Below, piece after piece: positions 12,191 to 24,452 of a stretch of DNA of 64,000 bases. The notes beneath the pieces are model-generated. The model did not search any database. It worked only from the letters and a program-made list of their open reading frames with translations, and was not told the DNA's origin. Within the stretch, counting starts at the first letter, position 1; every line of letters starts with the position of its first letter. This stretch comes from Limnoperna fortunei. Its lineage: Eukaryota; Mollusca; Bivalvia; Mytilida; Modiolidae. Where the stretch lies: contig OX104122.1 of assembly GCA_944474755.1 (NCBI GenBank), positions 4,613,223-4,677,222 on the forward strand, read 5' to 3'. Made by a program: the position numbers and the translations under genes.

Positions 12191-13489
12191 AAAAAATAAC
12201 ACATATGGTACTAATAAGCTTCCGTATTCTTCAGCTAATACAACATATCGTTTTCTTTTAAACACGATACATTTGAAGTTTGAATAAATATACGTCTAAA
12301 AATTAAGCCCAACACTGTTATATATATATATATTTTACCAGTGTATTAATAGTTCAATACTAACATTGAAAATTAAATATTATTATATACATACGATATT
12401 ATTGTTTTATGGTCAAACACTAAAGTGTACACAACTTTTTTACAATGATAGTATTATTGATCTATAAATTTGGTTTTCTAAATGGAAATAAATGAATCGA
12501 AAATTTTATTGTACAACTTAACCCAGTGTAACGATTTTAGTATTTACTCAAGTATTTACGACGGAAAGTGGTTACAAAGAGAGAAGGAGGGGAGAATAGA
12601 TCAGTAGGGACGGAAAAGGGAACAGAGGGGGAGAATTGAGAAAGGTACCCCTGTCCACACCCTCCATATTAATCAATAAAAGTGAATTAAATGCAGATAT
12701 TTAAAATTTCATATATTTCACAAAAAGAAAGAAAAGATATCAGCTTTAATGTAAATTTTAATAAAATCCAAATATTTAAAATTTCATATGTTCCACGAAA
12801 AGAGGGGATATGAGCATTTAAGACCTGAACATTGTAAATGCATTAGAATAGAAATTCCAAAATGACGTGCTTTAAAGGCTTTGAGACCACAACTTTGGTA
12901 AAAAAGATTTATGTATGAGCAACACGCGCTGAGGAGGGCGTGTTTGAAAGGGATGTTCCAATTACAAAGCTGTAACTCCCACCGGAAGCTATTTCGTATG
13001 ACGTATTAATCTTATAAATAACGACATGTGCTATATATTATCCGTTGCAATATGCAGTTTATGGCGGAAATGATGTTTTCTATAGGTACGAAAATATTAT
13101 AAATGTACTGTAATTGTATTATTAGAATATAACTAATTCACGGGGGCAGTGATTTATCATTGTTTTACAACATGATGACAATTTATATCCTTATTTTATC
13201 ACTCGCTGCCGCTAGGTATAAAATAATACAACATAATGATCACCCCCCCCCCCCCCCGGTAAAACAACCTGCGTTAATTATTTCTTGGAATTTAAACGAT
13301 GGGGTATGAAAAGATTCGTGACTTGTGGGATTTGCGAACGATCAATTACCAAGGCAACGTCTTATCTGGTGGCATTCGTTTTGTGAATCGTCTTTATCTG
13401 CCAATTTTATCAAGCTAGTAAAGTCAAAGAAAAACTTTACATTTGTTAAATGTCCATCGAGCTGGCAGATAATTAAATTCATGATTCGT
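12191..13489. other. AT-rich DNA without recognised gene
   Basis: Only simple sequence is notable: (TA)n near 12319 and a C-run of about 16 at 13243-13258. Confidence 0.4.
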
Positions 13490-13894
13490 CGATACATGTG
13501 GAATCACGGGTACGCTTTATTTTCCCGTGTAAGTGTCGTATTCCTTGACTAGTGTTTCCAGATCAATATAGTTAAGACTCATATAAACTAACATGTTATT
13601 ACACTATAATGTATACTCGTCTTGTGCATCATTGACAACAGTATTCATAAACCCAAGAGATGCAGGTGCAGAACTTTAACTATCAATCGCAGATAATGCG
13701 GAGTTAGTTAATAGATGATGAACTTGACTAATAAGAACTATTATCATTAAAGTAAGAATTCCAGATACGTAGGATACGTGGAGTCATGGGTACGTTTTAT
13801 TTCTCCCAATAAGAATTACAGATACGTAGATGCCTGTTGAATCATGAGTACGTTTTATTTCTCCCAATAAGAATTCCAAATACATAGATACCTG
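13490..13894. repeat. About 57-bp repeat, left part
   Basis: A first monomer at 13490-13535 (GATACATGTGGAATCACGGG) and three more from about 13756, with GAATTCCAGATACGTAG and GGGTACGTTTTATTTCTCC. The same repeat resumes at 14588 after the inserted element. Confidence 0.7.
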
Positions 13895-14587
13895 CATCTC
13901 CATAAGTCAGGATTTCTGTGTCTACATGTGTCCACGATACCCTGACAAACTTAGCTAGGAAATTCCCGGGCTAGAAGTCACTATTTTGATTGGCTACATC
14001 ATACCTGAATGTAGCCAATCAAAAGCTCGCTTCCATTCACAACTTAGTTATGGGATATCCCGATGTCGATTGTAAATAAACCAAACGGATGTGTTGCATA
14101 GGCCATGTAAAAATTAACGTAGTGTGTAAAGTAGTGTTAATAGTTTGTTATTATTGCGTTATTTATTAGTTATTTATTAGTTGCGTTACGTTTTCTTCCC
14201 ACTCAAGAATGAGTAAGAATGACTACTGCCAAACACTTGTATCTTTTAAGCAATTGCATTAGTTGATATTTTGAATGTTTGACGTCTTATGAAAATCTTC
14301 TATCCCGGGAATTTCGTAGCTAAAGGACAGACCATTTAACTTGGTCAGAAAATATTTATTTTTTGAAGGCGTCGTGACAGAATATTTTTTTCATTATTAG
14401 CATTATTTTATAATGCAGAAATCCCTCTGCTTCCAAAATATTGCTTCAATCAAAAATCATTTTCAAAATATGTTTAGGACAAAAAAACCAAGCCGCCCCC
14501 CCCCCAATTTGAAATTAATGGTCGGTCCCTAAGTTTGTTTTTTTTCATGGACACATTTGGATGCAGACACCCTGACTTGTGAGGATG
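13895..14587. mobile_element. 693-bp inverted-repeat element with 9-bp target duplication
   Basis: AGATACCTG flanks both sides (13886-13894 and 14588-14596) and interrupts the local tandem repeat. The ends form a terminal inverted repeat of about 43 bp: CATCTCCATAAGTCAGG at the left, CATCCTCACAAGTCAGG as complement of the right. Further inside, TTAGCTAGGAAATTCCCGGG (about 13951) is inverted near 14304. A perfect 16-bp hairpin sits at 13984-14024. A 9-bp duplication fits Mutator-like elements, but this is inference. No transposase frame is present. Confidence 0.8.
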
Positions 14588-14700
14588 AGATACCTGTGGA
14601 ATCATGATTACGTTTCATTTATCCGTGTAAGAATTCCAGATACGTAGATACCTGTGGAGTCATGGGTACGTGTAATTTCTCCATGTAAGAATCACAGTAG
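14588..14700. repeat. About 57-bp repeat, right part
   Basis: Two monomers continuing the array of 13490-13894 (GATACCTGTGGAGTCATGGG, AAGAATTCCAGATACGTAG). Confidence 0.7.
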
Positions 14701-14977
14701 TTAAATATATAACACATAAAATCTTAATTACATGTACCCCATATATGCATGACAAATAATAGGTTTATTGTAATCGGCTACAGCTACTTCCCTTTCTAGC
14801 ACATACGAGTACCAGTTACTTCCCATTTTTAACTTGTATATTGTATAAGGCGGTTATTATAAACAATAATTGATTGGATGTTTGATTTATAGCTATATTC
14901 AGGACAAGAACAAGTAAAACAATACATTAAAGCAAAAAGGGGTGGAATGGAACAGGGAACACTGCCACTGGAAAAGT

Positions 14978-15530
14978 TTTGTTACGGCTACAATCAACAT
15001 ACTCGTTTCAAAATCTGAAAAAAGGTCTTTATCATGCAAGGAGCGTGGCACTCTCCAAACACGCGACCCACTACGGTCCGCGGCCAGGTTTTCCGAACCA
15101 CGACCTGACAACCCCCCAACGAGAAAGTCTCGCCTAACTGCTAGTCGAGGACACGCTGAGCTTCTCTATGGTTCAAGAACTGGGAACCATCCCAGTGTGA
15201 TCCCAGACATAATTTTGGAATAAATGGAAGTAATGTTACAGCGATAGTTTTGATGCAATTCGACATTTGTATTGGGTAGGGTCCGAAAGTTAAGATTTTT
15301 GTAGCGGCTACAATGAGCCTACTCTTCTTCGAAGTCTGCAAAAGGCGTCTTTTTAGTGCAAGGAGCTTGGCACTCTCCAAACACGTTATGGTCGCGGCCA
15401 GGCTTTCCATAATATGACCTGACAACCCCCCAACGAGAGGGTCTCCCATATCTGCCACCCACGGACGCGCTGGGCTGCTCTGTGGAAGTAGGTTACAGCG
15501 ACAGTTTTGATTCAATTTGACATTTCTATG
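14978..15530. repeat. Two diverged tandem copies of a 250-300 bp segment
   Basis: Copy 1 (about 14978-15276) and copy 2 (about 15299-15530) share, in order, GGCTACAAT, GGCACTCTCCAAACACG, CGCGGCCAGG, GACCTGACAACCCCCCAACG and TTACAGCGA. Copy 1 has about 50 extra bases near 15178-15226. GC content is clearly above the surroundings. A 124-codon minus-strand frame covers 15141-15515 but has no recognisable domain. Confidence 0.7.
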
Positions 15531-16555
15531 AACTCCGAACTTGTTAATCTAAGCTCCGTATTTTTTCTATAGACGCCTTTAAACCATAAATACTATTAAA
15601 AGATGCCGAAATTTTCCGCGAACACGTTTGAACTTTGTGTTATTTCTTTTAAAATGTTACCAGTATAATATGTCGCTAACTGATGTCCATACCATTCAGA
15701 TAACATACAGTTCTCTCATAAGATTTCATTTTAATTGTCTGAATAAAATTTATAACATACAATTCCCGAAAATGGGAATTCAAGTACGGATTTCGGCAAC
15801 ATATCATAAATCAGCTTGTTCCCCTTTAAACATACTGCTACAAAATACTTCCCATAACAAACGGATAGAGCGTAAGATGAATTTTGCTCCACCTCCGCCC
15901 TTTCTAGGTACAAGCTCGACACGTCTGTGATACAACTAACTATGAATACAGCTCTCTCACCACCAACATTGTTATGTGTGCAATTGACAAATCATTAAAT
16001 TAAAAAAAACTTTTCTGACGGGAATTAAAGCTAGTTTAAAGCAAATCAACAACATTCACGCGTCCGCTCTTTGAATAATGATTTGAATGTTAATGGTAGG
16101 TTTGCAGATACAAAATTATATAAAAATGGTGGACCTGATTCACATTGTGAAACTTTAAAGCCGAACCCTAATGCATATGACCTCAATACGATTTTATTAC
16201 TAGACAATATAAAAAAATATTTTAAGATTTTCTTCCTGTATATATTTTATAAATTGAACTGCATGTGGATTTGCTCTCTACATATTTCTGCCATATAAAT
16301 AAAACAGCTGATGTTCGGCAGAAGTTGGATGCAGCTGAAGTCGTTTTTCGACCATTATCTAAAAATAATAACTTATAGAAACAGATCCGCCATTTTCTTG
16401 GCTATACACGAGTACTCGATTGAATCCACATGATTTCGACAACAAAACAATGCAATCTATCGCTGTAATCAATAAATTTTTCACTTTTATTACTAAATAA
16501 TGCACCTTAAGACTCTCCAAAATGCACTAAATGGCACCGTTGTTTTCAAAATTTT
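15531..16555. other. No gene recognised
   Basis: Several 60-100 codon frames overlap on both strands without a recognisable domain. Confidence 0.4.
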
Positions 16556-16640
16556 CTAAGGGGGGGGGGGGGCATTCCCTGGACCCCTCTAGTTATTTTG
16601 TGAATCAGCATAGTATCCAGTCTAGCTACGCCCCTGTACT
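16556..16640 (-). mobile_element. Possible transposon end (fragment)
   Basis: Read on the minus strand it starts CAGGGGCGTAGCTAGACTGG and runs to GGGGTCCAGGGAATGCC and a C-run. This looks like one terminus of an hAT-type element. No partner end was found. Confidence 0.3.
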
Positions 16641-16728
16641 GACTATACAGGATGTATTTTAAAACATAATTTATGTGTTTTTACCAGAAAGGCGGAAGAA
16701 ACGCTCCAGATATATATGTTTTAGATCT

Positions 16729-16732
<4 letters not shown>

Positions 16733-16786
<54 letters not shown>

Positions 16787-16790
16787 CTAG
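16733..16790. repeat. (TTGA)n microsatellite
   Basis: About 14 perfect TTGA/GATT units. Confidence 0.98.
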
Positions 16791-17574
16791 CGAAACAAAT
16801 CATTAGGAAAAGAGTTTAAAGTGCAAACATTTTGAATGCCAATGGGGTATCGTTGGGGCTGGAAAAGTTCGCCTTTTATAGCGGCTTCAGAAAACATGGC
16901 ATAGCAACATATACTGGACGGTCTTCAAACATTTTCGGGCGCTTGTAGTACGTAGGAATTAACACTTTAGGTCTGCAAAAAACTGTGAAAAATTATTAAT
17001 GAATGATCCAGTCGGAAACCCATATTTATTTACATGAAATTAAATAAAATATTAGCTAAGCCAGTCGTTGATTTGAGTTTTTTTTATTCTGATGTCCAAT
17101 GTGGAACAGAGAAACATGCTCTGCACGGAATTGATCACAAGCCAGTATTGGGAATTTTGTGTTTTAAATGACGACAGTAAGCAAAATAGTTTGATTATAA
17201 AGGAGAAATTCTGATGATTCATAGTTTCTTTGTAATATTATTACATTGTTTATTACTTATATATACCTTGTAGGTCTAATCCAGAGTAGCCAAAGATGAT
17301 AATGAACATGATCTAGAACGACACAACGCAGAGGACATAGTAGTGATCCGACCAGAAGTAAAATGCATTGCAGGAAAATGTGGAATATTTGGAATATTTT
17401 AGCAATATAGTACTTATAAATCCGCTGGATATATAGATATATTATATGGTTGTCACAATACTTAGACGTTTGTATATAATTTACTTACTGTGACTGTATG
17501 ACCAGTAACTTTGTGATCCTATATAATATATACACAAATACTAAATTAGATTACTGTCAAATTAATAAGTTTGT

Positions 17575-17735
17575 TTTTGTTAGTTTGATGGTGTTTAACG
17601 CCAGTTAATGCCAGTTTTCCTACGAAGGTCCGGGGTTTTCTCCTGTATTCCGGCTTCCTCTCACAATAAAAACTGGACGCCATGATATAGCTGAAAAATT
17701 GCTGAACATGGCTAAAAACAAACTTAAACAAACAA
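17575..17735 (+). mobile_element. SINE 3' body and tail
   Basis: CCAGTTTTCCTACGAAGGTC, AAAACTGGACGCCATG and a tail of AAACAAAC units match the right half of the SINE at 7416. The tRNA-like head is missing. Confidence 0.7.
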
Positions 17736-18235
17736 ACAAAACATTTTTGGTTTATTAATGTTGTGTAAAAATTATTAAAAAAACAAACAATATCTGTATT
17801 TGTTTGTTTTTGATTTCTTGATTTTATTTTAAGATAATATAAACGACTTTGGATTTGACCAAAGGTGGACCACGTGACAAGTCATAAATGTTAAAAAATA
17901 ATCGAAGCAACCAATGAGTTATCAGGAAATGATAAGTCATATAATTATATTTAATTAGGATTACATCGACTGTAAAATACATTTCAAAATTTAAAATTAA
18001 TATAAAGAGTGAAGAGATTTAATTGTTTTCAAAAGAAGAATGTTGTACTACTAAGTTCTCTACAATTTGTTGCCATGTTGCAGAGTCCACAGAATTAGAT
18101 GTAAACCCCCCCCCCCCCACAGTTTGCCAGGAAAACAAACAATGCTTGTCAGCTATGGTTGGAGTCGCGCTCACTACAGGAAGACATACTCAAACTCGCA
18201 GTAGAAAATTGCCGAGGTCCCGCAAAACAATGCAA
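17736..18235. other. AT-rich DNA without recognised gene
   Basis: Nothing beyond a C-run at about 18107-18118. Confidence 0.4.
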
Positions 18236-20565
18236 ATAAGTCCTTAACCAACTGTGTACGCAAACAATTCCGATCAGTCTTTAATCAACTGTGTGAACGT
18301 AAACAATGCCGATCAGTCTTTAACCAACTATGTGTAAGTAAACAATGCCGATCAGTGTTAAACCAACTGTGTGTACGTAAACAAGGCCGATCGTACTTAA
18401 CCAGCTGTGTGTACGTAAACAATACCGAAAAGTCTTTAACCAACTGTGTGTGCGTAAACAATGCCGATCAGTGTTTAACCAAGCGTGCGTACGTAAAAAA
18501 TGACGATCAGTCCTTAACCAGCTGTGTGTACGTAAACAACGCCGATCAGCCGTTAATCAACTGTGTGTACGTAATCAATACCGATCAGTCTTTACCAACT
18601 GTGTGTACGTTAACAATGCCGATCAGTCTTTAACCAAGCGTGTGTACCCTTAACAACGCCGATCAGTCTATAATCAACTGTGTGTACGTAAAGAATGCCG
18701 AACAGTGTTTAACAAGCGTGTGTATGTAAAAAATGCCGATCAGTCCTTAACTAACTGTGTGCACGTAAACAATGTCGATCAATCCTTAACCAGATGGGTG
18801 TCCGTAAACAATACCGATCAGTCTATAATCAACTGTGTGTACGTAGACAATGCCGAACAGTGTTTAACCAAGCGTGTGTACGTAAAAAATGCTGATCAGT
18901 CCTTAACCAGCTGTGTGTACGTAAACAATGCCGATCAGTCTTTAATCAACTGTGTGTACGTTAACAATGGCGATCAGTCTTTAACCAACAACGTGCATGT
19001 AAACCATGCCGATCAGTCTGTAACCAAGCGTGTGTACCCTTAACAACGCCGATCAGTCTATAATCAACTGTGTGCACGTAAACAATGTCGATTAATCCTA
19101 ACCAGATGTGTGTCCGTAAACAATACCGATCAGTCTATAATCAACTGTGTGTACGTAAACAATGCCTTAACCAGCTGTGTGTACGTAAAGAATGCCGCTC
19201 AGTCTATAACCAACTGTGTGTAGGTAAACAATGCCGATCAATGTTTAACGAACTTTGTGTACGTTAACAATGCCGATCAGTGTTTAACGAACTGTGTGTA
19301 CGTAAACAAAGCCGATCAGTCTATAACCAACTGTGTGTAGGTAAACAATGGCGATCAGTCCTTAACCAGCTGTGTGTCCGTAAACAATGCCGATCAGTCC
19401 TTAACCAACTGTGTGTACGTAAACAATGCCGATCAGTCTTTAACCAACTGTGTGTACGTAAACAATGCCGATCAGTCCTTAACCAACTGTGTGTACGTAA
19501 TCAATGATTATCAGTCCTTAACCAACTATGTGTACGTAATCATTGCCGATCAGTCCTTAACCAACTGTGTGTCCGTAAACAATGCCGATCAGTCTTTAAC
19601 CAACTGTGTGTACGTAAACAATTCCGATCAGTCCTTAACCAGATGGGTGTCCGTAAACAATACCGATCAGTCTATAAATCAACTGTGTGTACGTAGACAA
19701 GGCCGAACAGTGTTAAACCAAGCGTGTGTACGTAAAAAATGCCGATCAGTCCTTAACCAGCTGTGTGTACGTAAACAATGCTGATCAGTCTTTAATCAAC
19801 TGTGTGTACGTTAACAATGCCGATTAGTCTTTAACCAACAACGTGCATGTAAACAATGCCGATCAGTCTTTAACCAAGCGTGTGTACCCTTAACAACGCC
19901 GATCAGTCTATAACCAACTGTGTCCACGTAAACAATGTCGATTAATCCTAACCAGATGTGTGTCCGTAAACAATACCGATCAGTCTATAATCAACTGTGT
20001 GTACGTAAAAAATGCCGAACAGTGTTTAACCAAGCGTGTGTACGTAAAAAATGCCGATCAGTCCTTAACCAGCTGTGTGTACGTAAAGAATGCCGCTCAG
20101 TCTATAACCAACTGTGTGTAGGTAAACAATGCCGATCAGTGTTTAACGAACTTTGTGTACGTAAACAATGCCGATCAGTGTTTAACGAAATGTGTGTACG
20201 TAAACAAAGCCGATCAGTCTATAACCAACTGTTTGTACGTAAACAATGCCGATCAGTCCTTAACCAGCTGTGTGTACGTAAACAATGCCGATCAGTCCTT
20301 AACCAACTGTGTGTCCGTAAACAATGCCGATCAGTCCTTAACCAACTGTGTGTACGTAAACAATGCCGATCAGTCTTTAACCAACTGTGTGTACGTAAAC
20401 AATGCCGATCAGTCCTTAACCAACTGTGTGTACGTAATCAATGATTATCAGTCCTTAACCAACTATGTGTACGTAAACAATTCCGATCAGTCTTTAGCCA
20501 ACTGTGTGTCCGTAAACAATGCCGATCAGTCCTTAATCAGCTGTGTGTACGTACACAATACTGAT
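18236..20565. repeat. 39-bp satellite, about 60 copies
   Basis: Monomer TTAACCAACTGTGTGTACGT plus AAACAATGCCGATCAGTCC. Because 39 is 13 codons, long plus-strand frames arise (up to about 169 codons, of repeating NNADQSLTNCVYV type, or NQLCVRKQCRSVL in another phase). Frame-changing indels and stops break every one, and two phases are open equally, so a protein role is unlikely. Larger blocks are also duplicated: a block with CGATTAATCCTAACCAGATG occurs at about 19088 and 19938, 850 bp apart. Confidence 0.95.
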
Positions 20566-22565
20566 CACTCTGTCACCGAGACCCCGTCATTTATTAAGAT
20601 ATGACGAGCTATCTGAACCACTGTGTCACCTAAAATACGGCATTTATTAAGATATGACTTACCAACTGGACCCACTCTGTCACCTAGACATCGGCATTGA
20701 CTAAGATATGACTAACTAACTTGACCACTCTGTCACCTAGACACCGGCATTGATTAAGATATGACTAACGAACTGTACCACTCTGTCACCTAGACATCGG
20801 CATTGATTGAGATATGACTAACAAATAAGATCACTCTGCCACCTAGACACCGGCATTGATTAAGATATGACTAACGAACTGTACCACTCTGTCACCTAGA
20901 CACCGGCGTTGATTAAGACATGACTAACTGGACCGATCTGTCACCGAGACACCGGCATTGATTAAGATATGACTAACTAACTGTACCATACTGTTACCTA
21001 GACACCGGCGTTGATTAAGACATGACTAACTAACTTGACCAATCTGTCGCCGAGACCCAGCATTGATTAAGATAGGGCTAACTAACTGGACCACTCTGTC
21101 ACCTAGACCCCGGCATTGGTTAAGATATGACTAACTAACTGGACCACTCTGTCACATAGACACTGGCGTTGATTAAGATATGACTAACTAACTGCTGGAC
21201 CACTCTGTCACCTAGACACCGGCATTTATTAAGATATGACTAACTCGACCACTCTGTCACCTAGACACCGGAGTTGATAAGAATATGAACAACTTATTGG
21301 ACTAGTCTGTCACCTAGACACCGGCGCTGATTAAGATATGACTACATTATAGGACCGGTCTGTCACCTAGACACCGACGTTGATTTAGATATGACTAATT
21401 GGACCCATCGATCTGTCGCCGAGATTAAAATATGGCTAACTAACTGCTGGACTACTAGAATGCCGATCAGTCTTTAACCAACTGTGTGTACGTAAACAAT
21501 GCCTATCAGTCCTTAACCAACTGTGTGTACGTAAACAATGCCGATCAGTCTTTAACCAACTGTGTGTACGTAAACAATGCCGATCAGTCTTTAACCAACT
21601 GTGTGTACGTAAACAATGCCGATCATTGATTATGATATGATTAACTAACTGGACCACTCTGTCACCTAGACACCGGCGTTGATTAAATATGACTTACTTA
21701 TATGACCGGTCTGTCACCTAGACACCGACGTTGATTTAAATATGACTAACTAATTGGACCAATCGATCTGTCGCCGAGATCCCGCCATTGATTAAGATAT
21801 GACTAACTTACTGCTGGACCACTCTGTCACCTTGACACCGGCGTTATTAAGATATAACAAACTAACTGGACCACTCTGTCGTCGAGACACCAGCATTGAT
21901 TATGATGTGACTAACTAACATGACCCCTCTGTCACCTAGACACATGCGTTGATTGAAATATGAATAACTAATAGGACCAGTCTGTCACCTAGACACCGGC
22001 ATTGATTATGATATGACTAACTAACTGGACCACAATGTCACCTAGAACCCGGCATTGATTAATTTTTAAATAACCAACTGGAGTACTATGTCACCTAGAC
22101 ACCGGCGTTGACTTAGATTTGACTAACTGGACCAATATGTCGCCGAGACCCAGGCTTTGATTAAGATATTACTAACTAACTGATGGACTACTCCGTCACC
22201 TAGACACCGGCATTGATAAAGATATGGCTAACTAATAGGACCGTCTGTCACCTAGACACTGGCGTTGATTTAGATATGACTGACTATCTGGAATAATCGA
22301 TCTGTCGCAAAGACCACGGCATTGGTTAAGATATGACTAACTAACTGCTGGGCCACCCTGTCACTTAGATTAACTATATAATTAACTAACCGGACCACTA
22401 TGTCATCGAGACACCGGCATTGATTAAGGTATGGCTAACTAACTGGACCACACAATCATCTAGAACCCGGCATTGATTAATTTGTAACTAACAAATTGGA
22501 CCACTTTGTCACCGAGACCACGTCATTAATTTAGATATAACTGGAAATTTTGTCACCGAGACAGT
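20566..22565. repeat. 53-bp satellite, about 34 copies
   Basis: Monomer GATTAAGATATGACTAACTA, then ACTGGACCACTCTGTCACC and TAGACACCGGCATT. Monomers diverge more than in the neighbouring 39-bp array. A block of the 39-bp satellite lies inside it at 21459-21626. Confidence 0.93.
21459..21626. repeat. Block of 39-bp satellite inside the 53-bp array
   Basis: About 4.3 near-consensus monomers (TGCCGATCAGTCTTTAACC) bounded on both sides by 53-bp monomers. The right junction and the main array junction at 20565 both fall at GATCA. Confidence 0.93.
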
Positions 22566-23814
22566 AATTCTTTTCATTTTCACTTATCAATCCATTAACC
22601 AATGACAACATTGTCTTTTCTTGTTCAAATTAAACAAAGTAAGTCTAGATAGGTTTGCTTTGCTTTTGAAAAGCTATGACGTTAACTAACGTGACGTTAC
22701 ACATGACAATACAATGAATAATATTAAAATTTGAAATTAACGAAACTATTGTGTGTTGTTCCGTCATCTCTCAAAATCGTAAAATATATATCTGTTGACA
22801 ATGTCGTCACATCTAAATCCCTCCTCGTAGTCAGTTCTTTGTGTATATTCATACGCGTCACACACTTATGATGGAACTTTATTGGGGTAAATGGTAGTAA
22901 ATATTAAAAAAAAACAATCGCGGAAGAATTAAGGATTAAACACATATTTTCGGTATTTTTCGGTAGAGTGCTTAGAGATTACACCACTCCTTGAACGATA
23001 AAGACCCCTTATTATAGATCTTGGTGTTGGCTCATGGTGGCTCAAGGCTAAATTCTTCGACCCTACCCTATACTCTCTATTTTTATGTGGCAGTCTACAT
23101 GGTGTGTCCTATTTTCAATCCCACCCCTTTTTCGTTGATTTGTTTGTTAACTTGTCAACATGATTTTTCTCTTAAAACATATCGAAAAGTCTATTTTTCT
23201 GATTAAGGAAGATGATGATTTTTTCATGTTATAAAACAAATACTGACTTTGATATAAGGTCGGTATCAGGATGTATCAGCCCTCAAAAATGTAGCTTCAT
23301 TTCGCCTAGCGGCTCTGTAAATATTACATTTTCTCTGGCTGAAACATCCTGATGGCGAAGCATATCAAAGTCATTAATTGTATATTGTACATTAAGAACA
23401 CTACTGGAAATAAGGCTTAAGGCTGTCGTGGGTTATCCAAAAATCTGCTTGTAATCTTCAAGTTTTATTATATTTTCAGCATTTTAATTTCGCATACATG
23501 TAGTTTGACAATAATTTTACATATTTTCTGAAAGCTGTAATTTTTGTGTAAATGCTGTTGATATTAAACAATCTAATAAATCTATATGTCAAATAATCAA
23601 AATGTCCTCGGCGATTATGAACTAAGTTTGTAGGTTTATTTTGAATATACGAGGCCAGAAAGATGGCTTAACAAGTTAAAATCTTTTCTTTTCTTTTTTT
23701 TCTCTACTCGACAAAAAGCGGAGTAGTTTGGGGAGTTTAGTGCACATACGTTGCATTATTTACAGCTAATGTGTATGATTTTGTATGCCAATAAATACTT
23801 TCAAAACTAATTAC
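22566..23814. other. No gene recognised
   Basis: AT-rich with short unremarkable frames. A segment at about 23724-23780 distantly recalls the monomer of the array at 30015. Confidence 0.4.
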
Positions 23815-24012
23815 CCGATATACCTAACACACCTATGATAATCGACACTACCAGATATACGGGAAATTATGTTATTCGTTGGTTTTAGATATAACCCACG
23901 TGACCAATGAAGTGTAACATGTTATTTAAACGCCGGTCTCTTGTCATTAGACACAGTTCAAATTTGGAAAACAAAGCGGGCGCACGCATTGCTGTAGATT
24001 GGATAAAAATGT
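23815..24012 (+). promoter_or_regulatory. Promoter/first-exon-like segment, copy 1
   Basis: Similar in order to 30835-31085: ATTACCCGATATACC, ATCGACACTACCAGATATA, ATATAACCCACGTGACCAATGAA (an E-box next to a CCAAT box), ATTAGACACA, GCTGTAGATTGGATAAAAATG, then GTAAGTAC, a near-ideal splice donor. This looks like a duplicated 5' flank ending in a short first exon. No downstream exon was recognised, so the gene, if any, is unknown. Confidence 0.3.
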
Positions 24013-24452
24013 AAGTACAAAGAAATAGTAAAATGGTAGTATTTAACATGTTAAACGCAAATAATTGTTAAGTTCTTCTTATTTTATCAGACATATTATT
24101 CGTGGTTGAGATTCCGGAAACGGGCTAATTTTGGTAAGTCTAGACTTAATTTGGTATTCAAATCCCTGCATTACAAAAACAATAAGAAAAATCAAATTAA
24201 TTTTATAGTTAAGGGCTGTACTACGAATGAAATATTAAACGGACGTATACTATAAACTTATAAGTTGATTGTTTAATATTGTTACATCTATAGTCATCTG
24301 TTTGTGTTATTTATTGTCTGAATTATTCCTTGTGATATATGCGAGAAATTATGTCTCTGATGTAACCTGATAAGGATGCGCATGTGTTTTGGTATATACT
24401 ACGCAAGAATATTTGTGCCAAGCCATTAACGTCATTTTTTGTACATGCACAC

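Noticed and set aside
15141..15515. 124-codon minus-strand frame
   Set aside because: It covers parts of two diverged repeat copies, has no recognisable domain, and the matching frame in the other copy is not maintained.
18355..20604. Long plus-strand frames (up to about 169 codons) with 13-residue repeats
   Set aside because: They follow from a 39-bp satellite. Two phases are open at once, start and stop positions shift with random indels, and no signal or promoter context was seen.
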